Assembly: GCA_965248905.1 (NCBI GenBank)
Contig: CBDFKS010000003.1
Location: 1-64,000, forward strand
Direction: 5' to 3'
DNA from: CBDFKS01 sp965248905
GTDB lineage: Bacteria; Chloroflexota; Dehalococcoidia; Lucifugimonadales; JAGWBF01
Length of the DNA: 64,000 nt
In this document: in pieces, positions 33,797 through 42,936 of the stretch
How positions within the stretch are numbered: the first letter of the stretch is position 1
How the letters are laid out: each line of letters opens with the position of its first letter
The notes under the pieces: model-generated
What the model saw: only the letters and a program-made list of their open reading frames with translations
What the model was told of the DNA's origin: nothing
Database searches by the model: none
Translations under genes and position numbers: made by a program

Positions 33797-34002
33797 GGTT
33801 GACCTCCCTGTCCACATGACGTACTGTTTTTAGCTCGAATGATTGGTGAGGATATATGACTGATACTGATGTAATATGAGGAGCGGGCAGGCAGTGGTTC
33901 GCTTTACACTGAGAGGGCCTGATGATACCCTTTACTCGACAGCCCTCCGCACTTTCACCTAAAGAAGCAACCCTAATTAGCTTTTGGGTCTCCGTTCGGG
34001 AT

Positions 34003-34088
34003 GCCGAAGTGGCGGAATGGTAGACGCGACGGTCTCAAAAACCGTTGGGGGCAACCCCGTGTCGGTTCGACTCCGACCTTCGGCACCA
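34003..34088 (+). tRNA. tRNA-Leu (anticodon CAA)
   Basis: The acceptor stem GCCGAAG pairs with CTTCGGC (34078-34084), followed by A and an encoded CCA (34086-34088). The anticodon stem ACGGT/ACCGT has loop CTCAAAA with anticodon CAA; a long variable arm GGGG-GCAA-CCCC marks a class II tRNA, and the T arm has GTCGG/CCGAC around TTCGACT. It reads UUG. Confidence 0.96.
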
Positions 34089-34250
34089 ATTTTGGTCTCC
34101 AGCCACTCTACTCCGAATGCTTACCCTTCGTCAATTCGTTGACACGAAGTCCCTTTAACAAGGCAACAGCGTATCACGGCAAGGTGGCGGGATAATGTAT
34201 CGTCTGAGGTGACCCTGGCAGTGGAAACGGCGCTGCGCAGCCCTATGTCT

Positions 34251-34631
34251 CTATCCCTGCTCTGACGCCACGAACTTCAACGAAAGGGAGTTCACGCAAT
34301 GGCGAGTATTCGCCGCAGTAAGCCGTTCTCCGACGAATACGTGGCCCAGATGGCCCCCGCAGTTGACGCACTCGATCTCCGTTCGCGAACCGTCCGGGTC
34401 TGTTAAGCGCTTCACGGCGCCCGATATCTCTTGATCGAAGGCGGGCCAGCCACAACGAGCGTCGAACTTGTCGGCAGACCGATAGAGTTCAGCATTACAC
34501 CGCCGGCAGACATAAACTCCCGTCTTGTAGAAGTCGTCGTATTCTCCAGAGAATGGACGTTCGGTGCCCTTACCTTCGATTACGAATCTCTCTTCCGGTG
34601 ATAGCTCATTGTAGCTTGAGTTGTCAGTCAT
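34251..34631 (-). CDS. msrB: Peptide-methionine (R)-S-oxide reductase MsrB
   Basis: A 126-residue MsrB that reduces the R form of methionine sulfoxide in proteins. Zinc-binding CxxC pairs are C42/C45 (CRRC) and C88/C91 (CVNC); CGWPAF at 60-65 is diagnostic. The catalytic thiol is C112 in RHCVNS. C60 is a possible resolving Cys. ATG 34631 (MTDNSSYNELS) is chosen because AGGGGAG lies 7 bases upstream; a start at 34670 has none. Monocistronic between the tRNA and a MmgE/PrpD gene. Confidence 0.95.
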   Translation of the reverse strand: MTDNSSYNELSPEERFVIEGKGTERPFSGEYDDFYKTGVYVCRRCNAELYRSADKFDARCGWPAFDQEISGAVKRLTDPDGSRTEIECVNCGGHLGHVFVGERLTAANTRHCVNSLSLKFVASEQG

Positions 34632-34692
34632 CAAATCTCCCCTCGCATTATGGCCCCTTGTCGACTCCATGAATTAACAAGTAAGTCCCTCG

Positions 34693-36093
34693 TTAGCTCT
34701 GAGTAACGCGTAACAGCCCTGTGAGGTCGGACACTGCGGACAGTGACTCCAGACGATCGACCGCGCGAATGATCTCTTCGGCCCGGTCTCGGTCGATGAC
34801 ATGAGCGGTGGTTTCGATGAACTTGCTGCGGATGTCATCGGGCTCGCTGATGCGCCTGGGACGGTCCACCCGCGTGTTGTATGTCCGTCCGTCCTTGGTG
34901 GCCACCGTTACCTTGCTCATTCGCACGTGGCCATCGTGGTACACCCGGTCACATTCCTCGTCGAATGCCAGCTTTACCCGCTTTTCCATATCTCGGAACT
35001 GGGGGCTGTCCGCCAGCTTGTCCGCGTACCAGTCGGGGCCCTTGTCTCCACCCAATAGGGCAGCGGCGACCTGGTAGGGCATGTTGAATTGCTTGTCAGC
35101 TAGGCTAGATGGATTCAGCTCGTCGAAGCCGATACCTCCCGCTCTATTGGTCACCACCTCAATGGTCTCGATGTCGTCGGGAAGGAGACTGTGATCTTTA
35201 ATTAGACCCATAATCCCGGCCAGGGCAGTATGGGTTACCGCACAGCCAGGAAAGCTCTTTGAGTTGAACTTACGGATGTGATAGGTGTCTCCAAGCCCCT
35301 TGGTCAGCTCTTTCTCATTGAAAATGTCCATTCCCAGCATCCGCCACAGCCCTCTTTCTCCGTCCAGAATGTTATTCTCCTGGAGCATAGTGAAACCCTT
35401 TTGGGCGGATACGGCAGCGAAGGTCCCGGACATGCACATCCAGGCCCAGCCCTGTTTGATGTCCTTACGGGGCGTAAGTCCCTCGTCTCCTATCCATTTG
35501 TATCCTGCCGGCACGGGTGTGTACATCCCCGCCATTCCCAGGGCAGACAAGAACTGCTCTTTGTTCAGTCCCAAGGCCCGGGCAGCCGCACCCGCGGCGG
35601 CGAACACCGATGCGCTGGAGCCGGTTACTTTCTCCTCTTGCTCCGGCGTCTGGTCCATAGAGTACACTACACGTGCGGCACACTCGTATCCGGCCACTAC
35701 AGCGGCGATCAACTCACTACCGGAGACTGCCCGGCTCTCGCCGGCTGCTAGCGCAGCAGGCACCGCCAAGGCACCCATCCAGGCCAGGCTCCTACCACTC
35801 TCACTGCCCAAGGAATCGGAGTAGTCTAGCATTGTGGATAGCGCCCCGTTAGCGAAGGCAGCCATGGGCACGTTGACTTTGGACCCATCCCCTATTATGG
35901 TCGCGTCTGTTCTCCCGGCGCCCAACTCCTTGGCCATCTCTAGGAAGGTGGTGGAGCCGCTGAGGGCGTATCCACCTATACAGTTGCCCAGGACGTCAAG
36001 TACCGCCAGCTTACCTATCTCTGTCACCTGATCCGGCAGATCTTGGTAGCGCAGCCCGGAAAGGTAGTCTGCTAGTGTGCGTGTCGCGGACAT
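34693..36093 (-). CDS. MmgE/PrpD family protein
   Basis: A 466-residue protein of the 2-methylcitrate dehydratase / aconitate decarboxylase superfamily. Family stretches include LDVLGNCIGGYALSGS near the N-terminus, NGALSTMLDYSDS (usual position of the HxDxxD-like acidic site), KSFPGCAVTHTALAGIMGL and a C-terminal lid domain. ATG 36093 follows GGAGGAG at 6 bases. There is no methylcitrate synthase or PrpB nearby, so propionate use is unsupported and the substrate stays open. The next gene upstream (NHL) lies 200 bp away. Confidence 0.85.
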   Translation of the reverse strand: MSATRTLADYLSGLRYQDLPDQVTEIGKLAVLDVLGNCIGGYALSGSTTFLEMAKELGAGRTDATIIGDGSKVNVPMAAFANGALSTMLDYSDSLGSESGRSLAWMGALAVPAALAAGESRAVSGSELIAAVVAGYECAARVVYSMDQTPEQEEKVTGSSASVFAAAGAAARALGLNKEQFLSALGMAGMYTPVPAGYKWIGDEGLTPRKDIKQGWAWMCMSGTFAAVSAQKGFTMLQENNILDGERGLWRMLGMDIFNEKELTKGLGDTYHIRKFNSKSFPGCAVTHTALAGIMGLIKDHSLLPDDIETIEVVTNRAGGIGFDELNPSSLADKQFNMPYQVAAALLGGDKGPDWYADKLADSPQFRDMEKRVKLAFDEECDRVYHDGHVRMSKVTVATKDGRTYNTRVDRPRRISEPDDIRSKFIETTAHVIDRDRAEEIIRAVDRLESLSAVSDLTGLLRVTQS

Positions 36094-36293
36094 CTCAACT
36101 CCTCCAATGTGCAAGTCGCTGACGTTTCATATAACACGTTCGTGGCGAGCTATTCTTGACACTGCCCTCGTCCGAGGGCGACAGTTATGAAGATATGGTC
36201 ACGTTTCTCAAGAAATCCTCGTTGCGGGTGGTCTCCGACCCCGGTCGAATACCGCCAACTCTCAATGGAATCAGCCGAAGCAGCAGCGGCTAA
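36094..36293. other. Intergenic region
   Basis: A small palindrome (arms CCCTCG and CGAGGG near 36165-36178) is the only structure seen. No gene. Confidence 0.4.
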
Positions 36294-37319
36294 TTAGCTA
36301 ACGCCCTTCTCGTAGATCTGAATGCGAGCTCGGCCGCTATCGACAACATAGAGCCTGTCCTGGTCGTCCACCTTCACCGAGGTAGGGCCCCAGAAGTACT
36401 TTTCGATGTTGGCTGACTCCTCCCACAGCGGCTCGGAGGGAAACAAAGACAGCGGAGGCTCCTTATTAGCTTTTTGCCTCTCCTCGAACTGGTCCTGGTT
36501 TGAGATGAAGTAGTCCTTGGCCCACTGGGACAGGGTCGCCTCACCGCGTAACTTGGCACGAAAGCGGCCATCTGGGCCCAGCACCTGGACCCGCTCATTC
36601 TCCCGGTCGGCAACATAGATAACGCCCTCCCGATCCACGGCTACTCCGGAGGGCCTGTTAAACTCGCCATTGCCATCGCCCGAGGTTCCCCAGCTTGCCA
36701 AATGCTTGCCGTCGGCATCGAACTTCTGGATACGATCGTTGCGCCAATCGGCCACGTACACGTCTCCCCTATGATCAAGGGTAATGCCCCAGGGAACGTT
36801 AAACTCACCGTCGCCCTTTCCCAGCTTACCCCAACCGCCTAGGAACCGCCCATCCTTGGTATACCTCTGAACACGGCTGTTCATGCCGTCCACCACCAGC
36901 AGGTTATCATCTTCATCGAACACGATACCCGCCGGCCGGTCGAACTCCCCATCTCCACGACCCCTCGTACCCCATTTGTCCAGGAAATTTCCATCTTTGC
37001 TGAAGATCGATATCCTATTGAGGCCCTGGTCAGAGATGTATACCTGCTCGTCATCATCGAGGGCAATGGATACAGGCCACATCATTTGGCCATCCTCTTT
37101 GCCACCGGAGCTGAATTGAAACAGGTATTGCTCGTCCACAGTGCACACCGTGACCCGCTTGAAGAACATTTGCTCTTCCGTGTCAGAAGAGCCTCGGTTC
37201 AAAACATACATGACGCCATCGGGCGCCAGGGCTACGTCGACGGGATCGGCGAACCCTCTGCCGTTCTGTGTCCAGAAGCCCACGGTTTGTACATAGCGAT
37301 AAGAAACTTGGGTAATCAT
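36294..37319 (-). CDS. NHL-repeat beta-propeller protein
   Basis: A 341-residue six-bladed NHL propeller. Blades repeat the pattern GxGxGEFNxPxGIxxDxxGxVYVADxxNxRIQKF, for example GDGEFDRPAGIVFDEDDNLLVVDGMNSRVQRY and GNGEFNRPSGVAVDREGVIYVADRENERVQV. There is no signal peptide, so it may be cytoplasmic or exported by other means. Such propellers bind ligands or act as lactonase-like enzymes; no catalytic set can be assigned. Upstream lies the DUF1800 gene, 66 bp away on the same strand. Confidence 0.88.
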   Translation of the reverse strand: MITQVSYRYVQTVGFWTQNGRGFADPVDVALAPDGVMYVLNRGSSDTEEQMFFKRVTVCTVDEQYLFQFSSGGKEDGQMMWPVSIALDDDEQVYISDQGLNRISIFSKDGNFLDKWGTRGRGDGEFDRPAGIVFDEDDNLLVVDGMNSRVQRYTKDGRFLGGWGKLGKGDGEFNVPWGITLDHRGDVYVADWRNDRIQKFDADGKHLASWGTSGDGNGEFNRPSGVAVDREGVIYVADRENERVQVLGPDGRFRAKLRGEATLSQWAKDYFISNQDQFEERQKANKEPPLSLFPSEPLWEESANIEKYFWGPTSVKVDDQDRLYVVDSGRARIQIYEKGVS

Positions 37320-37385
37320 CTCTTTGTCTCCAGGGCAAGGCTGTGAACTACAAAACTCTGCTATAGCGGGGCTTATGACCTGAGA

Positions 37386-38825
37386 TTAAACTAACTGGTA
37401 CTCTCGGGTCCCGACGATAAGCTGCAACATCTCTTGGATCCTGCCGGCAGAGGCAAGTGACTCACTTTCACTCCCAAATCGCAGCTCTCCCGCCAGACTT
37501 GCGTGAGATACCAGCTCCTGCCGTGTGCTCTCGGAGACCTCAACAGGCCCTATTAGGTCAACACACAGGCCCACCATGCGCTCTGGAGAGATCTCATCAC
37601 CTATGGCTTTGATTCTGTTTATTATGGACCTTACCCCTGGGCGTTCAATATCCGCCAGCTGGTCCACAGCGAAGTTGACCCTGTCCACCAGGCTCCCCGT
37701 GGTGATCCACTCCATACCGGTGTGCCACCCTTCAACACTGGGCGGGCCCAGGAGTTCCTGTCCCATCGCGGCCGTAGCCAGACCGAGGTTGATGTCATCC
37801 ATTTCGGGGAAGCTGTGACCACCAGCCAGACGCACGGTCTCTACGGCCAACTCCACGGGGCTCTTGACCTTGGCGAAAACCGCGTTTTTGAAGAAATCGG
37901 AATTGAAGAGGACCCTTAATACAGACCGAATGTCGTATTCGTATTTGACGAACGCCTCTGCAAGCGTATCTACGGCTTCGGGGTCGCGAGGGGCAACAGT
38001 CTGCCAGGCCGGCACCTTGGGCTCATCGGCCACGAAGAAGTTGTACAGATGCCGTGCGATGAACCGGGCTGTCGCCGGTTGCCGGCAGATGATATCGATA
38101 ATGTCCTCTCCGTTCCAGCGTCCTCGGTGGCCCAGGAAGGTCTTCTCGGTGTCGTCGTGGTCATCGCTTTTGTATTCGAACTGCCACGCTATACGACCAT
38201 AGGGCCAGAAGGCATCGCGAGAAACTCGGGCGGTATGCCAGCCTGGATTCTGAATGGTCCAACCCGTAAACGCCCTGGAGCACTCTTTCACATCCTCTTC
38301 GGTGTAATTCCCTACGCCCATGGAGAACAGCTCCAGCAACTCACGGCCATAGTTCTCGTTGACCGCATCTTTATGGCTGTCTTTGTTGTCCAGCCAATAC
38401 ATCATGGCCGCATCCCTGGACACTTCTCTGAGCAGCGTGCGGAAGCTGCCCATCCCATAGCGGCGAAGCATATCGATCTGTCTGTAAACAACTCTGGGCT
38501 GATTAAGCTTTCTGTGGGAGGTGGCAAACACTCCGTGCCAGAACAGGGCCTGCTTCTCCTCCAGCGGACGCTTGGTGTTGATCATGCGATACATCCAGTG
38601 GGCTTGGCAACTTTCCACCTGGAAGAAGTTGTAGTAGTCCTGGTGGAAACGTCTGATTAGGTCTTCGTCTTCCAGTTGAGCGGGGACCTCTTCGGAGCTC
38701 AGTAGCTCTTCCACCGTCGCCTCGTAGCCCCTGGCGACGTACTCCTCCAGCTCGTCTCTGGTGGCTCCGAAGCCGGCTCGGCGCATTAGATGGGCCATTA
38801 AGGCTATGTCGCTGTCAGACATCAC
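37386..38825 (-). CDS. DUF1800 family protein
   Basis: A 479-residue DUF1800 protein. The N-terminal MAHLMRRAGFGATRDEL, then FWHGVFATSHRK, NENYGRELLELFSMGVGNYTEEDVKECSRAFTGW and RFIARHLYNFFVADEP are the standard blocks. The biochemical role is not established; in many bacteria these genes are paired with DUF1501 proteins, but none is present here, and there is no signal peptide. Possibly co-transcribed with the NHL gene downstream. Confidence 0.9.
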   Translation of the reverse strand: MMSDSDIALMAHLMRRAGFGATRDELEEYVARGYEATVEELLSSEEVPAQLEDEDLIRRFHQDYYNFFQVESCQAHWMYRMINTKRPLEEKQALFWHGVFATSHRKLNQPRVVYRQIDMLRRYGMGSFRTLLREVSRDAAMMYWLDNKDSHKDAVNENYGRELLELFSMGVGNYTEEDVKECSRAFTGWTIQNPGWHTARVSRDAFWPYGRIAWQFEYKSDDHDDTEKTFLGHRGRWNGEDIIDIICRQPATARFIARHLYNFFVADEPKVPAWQTVAPRDPEAVDTLAEAFVKYEYDIRSVLRVLFNSDFFKNAVFAKVKSPVELAVETVRLAGGHSFPEMDDINLGLATAAMGQELLGPPSVEGWHTGMEWITTGSLVDRVNFAVDQLADIERPGVRSIINRIKAIGDEISPERMVGLCVDLIGPVEVSESTRQELVSHASLAGELRFGSESESLASAGRIQEMLQLIVGTREYQLV

Positions 38826-38953
38826 TACCTCCAGTCACCCTATCTAGGACTACATGTTACGCAAATTATACAGTCCGCACTTCGAGTAGTAAATCTCATG
38901 GACTCGATGGCTCCGATTGTCGTAGAAGAGAGAGGTGAATATAGCTCGAGATA

Positions 38954-39463
38954 CTATTCTTCAAGAAACACCGTCTTCGACTTATCGGTCAGATTGACCA
39001 CGATGGCCCCTGCAGCTTTGACCACATTCTCCGGGGTTATTATGATCTCGTGACCCCATGTGCCTGCGCCGACGCCCAAGGTCTGCTCTTCCATGAGAGA
39101 GGCGTCGATGAAGGACCGGAACCCTTGTGGTTGCCAATGAAAGGGCGGAATCGATCCTATTTCGTACCCCGTGCTCTCCTTCACCGACTCTGGGCCTGCC
39201 AACTTTATGTTGCGTGAGCCGATGGCTTTTTTCAGATATCCGGAAATGGCGTTCCTATCCGCCGAGACCATTACAAGGACACTCTCTCCAGAATCGGTCT
39301 CGAAGATCAGGGTCTTGACCATCTGGCTCTCGTTGAACCCAAGCACGCCGGCCACGTTCGCCGCTCCCTTTTCCGTGGTGGAAGGAAAGGTAAGGCTCTG
39401 GTAGGCAATTCCGCGTTCATCCAGGAACTCATGTGCCGGGAGCTTCATAGCGTTCTCGCTCAA
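38954..39463 (-). CDS. YbaK/EbsC-type aminoacyl-tRNA deacylase
   Basis: A protein of 169 residues with the YbaK/aa-tRNA-synthetase-associated fold, which hydrolyses mischarged tRNAs (Cys-tRNA-Pro, Ala-tRNA-Pro and similar). Blocks: KTLIFETDSGESVLVMVSADRNAIS with the presumed key Lys, TGYEIGSIPPFHW (the GxxPP-like loop) and FIDASLMEEQTLGVGAG. TTG 39463 is preferred since AGGAGG lies 8 bases upstream; ATG 39448 and GTG 39508 are alternatives. Exact specificity (YbaK or ProX type) cannot be told. Confidence 0.85.
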   Translation of the reverse strand: MSENAMKLPAHEFLDERGIAYQSLTFPSTTEKGAANVAGVLGFNESQMVKTLIFETDSGESVLVMVSADRNAISGYLKKAIGSRNIKLAGPESVKESTGYEIGSIPPFHWQPQGFRSFIDASLMEEQTLGVGAGTWGHEIIITPENVVKAAGAIVVNLTDKSKTVFLEE

Positions 39464-39656
39464 AGACGAGTCCTCCTGAAAACCCTCCAGACTCTGTTTA
39501 AGAAACACCTACCATGGTTCGACAAGCTCACCATGAGCGGAAAATTTGTTTCAGTCATTCCTTCTGACGGGACCTCCTATCCGAACCTGAGCTACAGCAC
39601 CATCCACCTCATCCTGAGCCCGTCGAAGGATAAAGACGCCGATGTGCAACACCTCT
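39464..39656. repeat. Intergenic repeat fragments
   Basis: TTCGACAAGCTCACCATGAG at about 39517 and ATCCTGAGCCCGTCGAAGGA at about 39610 are opposite-strand copies of the dispersed core. No gene is supported between the deacylase and the serine hydrolase. Confidence 0.6.
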
Positions 39657-40694
39657 TTAAGCCACCACGGCATCGAGGATGCGGCTCAAGACTTCCTGCT
39701 CATGCTGAAGCCTGGGATTTTCGGGTCTGATGTCTCCGCCGGGACCTGGGCTCTGGGTCACCACTAAGTCCAGTGAGGGGCACACCCAGATGTGCATGCC
39801 TCCCCCGCCCCAGGCTGCGTAGGAGTCTCTGGGCAGTTCCGGCCACTGTTTGCCGTGGTCGTTTACCCAGAACCCATGTCCGAATCTCCAGTTCTCCTCC
39901 GGCTCGTTTGCCAGGATGTCTGCATTGGTCACCGTAGCATATCGCAGGTACTGTGCCGGCACTACCTGCCGGCCGTTCCATTGGCCCCAGTTGAGCCAGA
40001 GGTGGCCGATCCGTGCCATGTCACGGGCGGTGGCCACTATCTGCAAGAAGTGGCCGAATATATTTTTCTTGGCGTGAGGGCCATATTCGAAGTCTTTGTA
40101 GCTGTGGCTCCACGAGCCCCCAATGGGATCGCGAATCTTGTTCTCCATTAGCCGGGCGCAGCCGGGTAGCGCTTCCGAACTTTTGCTATCGTAGTAGCCA
40201 TAAATAGTAGCCAGGGCATTGGTCAGAATATTCATACCGAAGGTCTGGTAGTGGAATTGCTTGCCGGGCTGTTCACCAGGTTTCATGTAGCCCGATGTAT
40301 TGCAGATAAGCTGCCGGAACCTTATGTCTTGGTTCTCCTGAAAAGCGTGTCGCCCCGGCTTGGGACCCTCTCCTTCTCTGACATCCATCATCTCAGGATA
40401 GTAGTCCACAACTCTGGCATTGGTACTGGGAATCATCCCCTCTTCCACTGCGATACCCAGCAGGCAAGAGTAGGATGCCTTGGCTGCCGAAGCCAGGGGC
40501 AGCCGTTCGCCAACCTGGACACCGTGGTTCCATTCGGTCGCCAGATAGCCGTGGCGTGCTACAACAACACGAAAAGGCCGCTCATGGGCAGCGTCCAACA
40601 TCCAGTCCTCAGCCCTTTGGAGTCTTTCCGCGGACAGGCCCAATTCCTCAGGAGCTCTTAGCTGCCACTCTGTGCCCGGGAAGGTACGTTCCAT
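39657..40694 (-). CDS. Serine hydrolase, beta-lactamase/transpeptidase-like
   Basis: A 345-residue class C beta-lactamase-like protein. LASAAKASYSCLLG carries the SxxK nucleophile motif; CNTSGY follows FRQL as in the family, and HGFWVNDHGKQWPELPRDSYAAWGGGGMHIWVCPSLDLVV forms the late beta sheet that hosts the third motif. There is no signal peptide, so a cytoplasmic esterase or amidase is likelier than a lactamase. The ABM-domain gene lies 12 bp upstream on the same strand, so the two are probably one transcript. Confidence 0.85.
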   Translation of the reverse strand: MERTFPGTEWQLRAPEELGLSAERLQRAEDWMLDAAHERPFRVVVARHGYLATEWNHGVQVGERLPLASAAKASYSCLLGIAVEEGMIPSTNARVVDYYPEMMDVREGEGPKPGRHAFQENQDIRFRQLICNTSGYMKPGEQPGKQFHYQTFGMNILTNALATIYGYYDSKSSEALPGCARLMENKIRDPIGGSWSHSYKDFEYGPHAKKNIFGHFLQIVATARDMARIGHLWLNWGQWNGRQVVPAQYLRYATVTNADILANEPEENWRFGHGFWVNDHGKQWPELPRDSYAAWGGGGMHIWVCPSLDLVVTQSPGPGGDIRPENPRLQHEQEVLSRILDAVVA

Positions 40695-40706
40695 GATTGC
40701 GTCTGC

Positions 40707-41033
40707 TCAGGCTACCCGTGACTTTTGCCAGGCAGAGTCTGGAGGGAACACAATATCACCCTCGCGACGAACCCGCTCTACCTCTTGCCAGTCCCAGACC
40801 CTTTCCCGCCACGCCAGATTATGAGCATGCTCCCGGTGGAACTTGAAAGCCTCTTCATCTATAAATACTTCGAACACGTGGCAGCGGTTGGAGTCTTCTG
40901 TGTCCTGAAGAACATCGTACCTCATGCATCCCGGCTCCGTCTCTAGCGACACCCGAGCGTGCTCTATCATCTCCTCCATGAACGCTTTCATGTGTTCGGA
41001 CTTGATCTGGAAGGTCACAATATGAGATTGCAT
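40707..41033 (-). CDS. Antibiotic biosynthesis monooxygenase (ABM/YgiN-like) protein
   Basis: A 108-residue ferredoxin-like dimer protein; MQSHIVTFQIKSEHMKAFMEEMIEHARVSLETEPGCMRYDVLQD...HVFEVFIDEEAFKFHREHAH is the ABM consensus. Members act as quinol monooxygenases or simple quinone-binding proteins. It precedes the serine hydrolase gene by 12 bp. Substrate unknown. Confidence 0.88.
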   Translation of the reverse strand: MQSHIVTFQIKSEHMKAFMEEMIEHARVSLETEPGCMRYDVLQDTEDSNRCHVFEVFIDEEAFKFHREHAHNLAWRERVWDWQEVERVRREGDIVFPPDSAWQKSRVA

Positions 41034-41106
41034 ATTGCCTCCATAGTATTGGTTCAGATATCGAATTGGATACGCTTTCCAAGATCACCCATGGTGGGCT
41101 TGGCGC

Positions 41107-42093
41107 CTAGTTCGGCACCCACACCACCGAGGAGATCTCGCTGAACTCGCGCCACAGCTTTGTCCAAGAGTCCCCTCCATCGTCACTGCGGTAGAGATAG
41201 CCATAGCGACTCGCCGCGAAGACCACCTTAGGGTCGAAGGGCTGAACGTTTACCACCCACATGGCCGTGTTCGGCTCTACGGGTAGCGACAGGTTCTCCC
41301 AGCTCTTACCGCAGTCCACGGACCGCATCACGGTCCCTATACGGCCCGGCGTGGTGTCTCCGACGGTCAGGAAAACCACGTTAGGGTTGTCCGGTCTCAC
41401 CATGATTCCCCGTGGGTAGCTCCAGGGAAAGATATCCCGGATTCCTAACGACTCCCAGGTCTCCCCGTCATCGGTGCTGGTGAAGACGTCGTTGTTGACT
41501 ACCACAAAGACGGTTTTATGGAGTCCCCCAGCCACAGCCACATTGTGCACGTCGGGATTGGGTATAGCGCCGTTCACCGAGACCCAGGTCTCCCCTCCAT
41601 CGGAGCTGTGTCGAACACCGTCGACCTCCAGACCCATCCACACGTTCTGGCTGTTGGTAGGGTCTATAGCTAACGCTGTGACTCGAGGAGTGCCTACGTT
41701 TATGCACTCTTTGGCCACCTCCACGGACTGCTGCTTCCAGCTAACCCCACTGTCGGCAGAGCGGAAGACGGTTGCAGGCGTCGGAGTCCCCGTGCCCGCG
41801 AACATGATACGTGGGTCCTCCTTGTCTATAGCCAGGGCCCATACATGATAACGGTTTAGAGGTGAATCCACCGGCTGCCATTTCTGTCCGGCGTCATCAC
41901 TTCGAAGGAGGCCCTTATCGGTGCCGGCGAATATTCTCGTTGGGTTAGCGGGATGATTCGCTATTGTTCGCACCAGAGCATCGGAATGAAGACCTTGGGT
42001 AATGCCCACCCGTTGCCAGGTCTCTCCACTGTCGGCGCTTCTGAGTATGCCCTGACCCACGGTGCCGACCAGAATAGTCATCTTACTTGCCAT
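41107..42093 (-). CDS. BNR/Asp-box beta-propeller protein (sialidase-like fold)
   Basis: A 328-residue propeller with at least six Asp-box units: RSADSGETWQRVG, RSDDAGQKWQPVD, RSADSGVSWKQQS, HSSDGGETWVSVN, TSTDDGETWESLG, RSVDCGKSWENLS and RSDDGGDSWTKLW. No sialidase Arg triad or signal peptide is visible, so it is more like YCF48/VPS10-type scaffold propellers than an active sialidase. Upstream and downstream genes are short ferredoxin-like proteins; function unknown. Confidence 0.88.
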   Translation of the reverse strand: MASKMTILVGTVGQGILRSADSGETWQRVGITQGLHSDALVRTIANHPANPTRIFAGTDKGLLRSDDAGQKWQPVDSPLNRYHVWALAIDKEDPRIMFAGTGTPTPATVFRSADSGVSWKQQSVEVAKECINVGTPRVTALAIDPTNSQNVWMGLEVDGVRHSSDGGETWVSVNGAIPNPDVHNVAVAGGLHKTVFVVVNNDVFTSTDDGETWESLGIRDIFPWSYPRGIMVRPDNPNVVFLTVGDTTPGRIGTVMRSVDCGKSWENLSLPVEPNTAMWVVNVQPFDPKVVFAASRYGYLYRSDDGGDSWTKLWREFSEISSVVWVPN

Positions 42094-42234
42094 AGTCGTC
42101 CCCCTTGCGCCTGCGTTAGCCCTACAATGAGTCCCAGTGTATCTTTTGGTTAACGAGTTTTCAAATCGAACCCTTCATCAAACACAAAAGACCCATAATA
42201 TGATCGCGATAAGGCATAACCACGATCAGTCGGT

Positions 42235-42585
42235 CTAAATACGCTTCATTAAAACGTGCCTGCGATTCCTGGTGTAAGGCCTAACTTGCTCCGGCCATCT
42301 ACCGCCGTCCACTCCCTTGGCCCACGCCTCGGTGGTCAGCACTTCAGGGCTTTCCAACTCATACAGGGCCGTGTAGGTAGGCTCGCTCTCTATAACGATG
42401 GTCTGGACCTCACCACCCATGATCATCCTTAGCTCCTGCTTCTGAAACCGAGCCACCGCGAGAACACCGGGCACCTTATTGAGTGCAGGCACATGCTCCG
42501 TGTCGTATACCTCGTTGAAGAGCGCCTCTTTCTCAGGGTCTACATCCATCGTAGCGCGAAATAAGTACTTCGAGGTAATCGCCAT
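42235..42585 (-). CDS. Dimeric alpha/beta-barrel protein, hypothetical
   Basis: A 116-residue protein with a ferredoxin-like pattern: KYLFRATMDVDPEKEALFNEVYDTEHVPALNKVPGVLAVARF resembles the EthD/DUF4286-like barrels, where two units pair around a small ligand. ATG 42585 has AAAGGAG upstream. The substrate is not known. Its type recurs in this window (DUF1330 at 21424, ABM at 40707). Confidence 0.75.
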   Translation of the reverse strand: MAITSKYLFRATMDVDPEKEALFNEVYDTEHVPALNKVPGVLAVARFQKQELRMIMGGEVQTIVIESEPTYTALYELESPEVLTTEAWAKGVDGGRWPEQVRPYTRNRRHVLMKRI

Positions 42586-42936
42586 AGCTTGTAACTCCTT
42601 TCTGAATCTTTATCGTGTAGCCCTTGGAAGTGTATAAACCGATGCCGGCCATGTACCTTTAGCGGGTATTCGCCACTGGATATCCCACTCCCTCAGGTTA
42701 GAGAATTGTAGTTGCGCTCCTGAGTGTCGTCAAGGGAAGCGACCTTACTAATCAAAGATGTCACCATGGGCCCTTCGTTCCTCAGGATAAGCTCCGCGAA
42801 GGATCTCTCTGCACGATCTAGATTCTTCTCCTCTGGCTCAGAATGACTTGGGTAGGGACCATCGCCACGCTCGCTTAACTGTCGTCTATGTGTAATAATT
42901 AGCCCACTACCAGCTGGCGGAAGTGGAGGGTAGGCC
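42586..42936. repeat. Intergenic region, 351 bp, with dispersed repeat
   Basis: CCTTCGTTCCTCAGGATAAG (about 42774) and GGATCTCTCT...TCTGGCTCAGAATGACT (about 42799-42849) repeat the group near 12510-12590 in the same order and orientation. A minus-strand frame over it is repeat-derived. Promoter elements for the gene at 42937 were not identified. Confidence 0.6.

Noticed and set aside
36150..36190. TTGACA near 36155 as a promoter
   Set aside because: The only AT-rich -10-like sequence is more than 20 bases away and no plus-strand gene follows.
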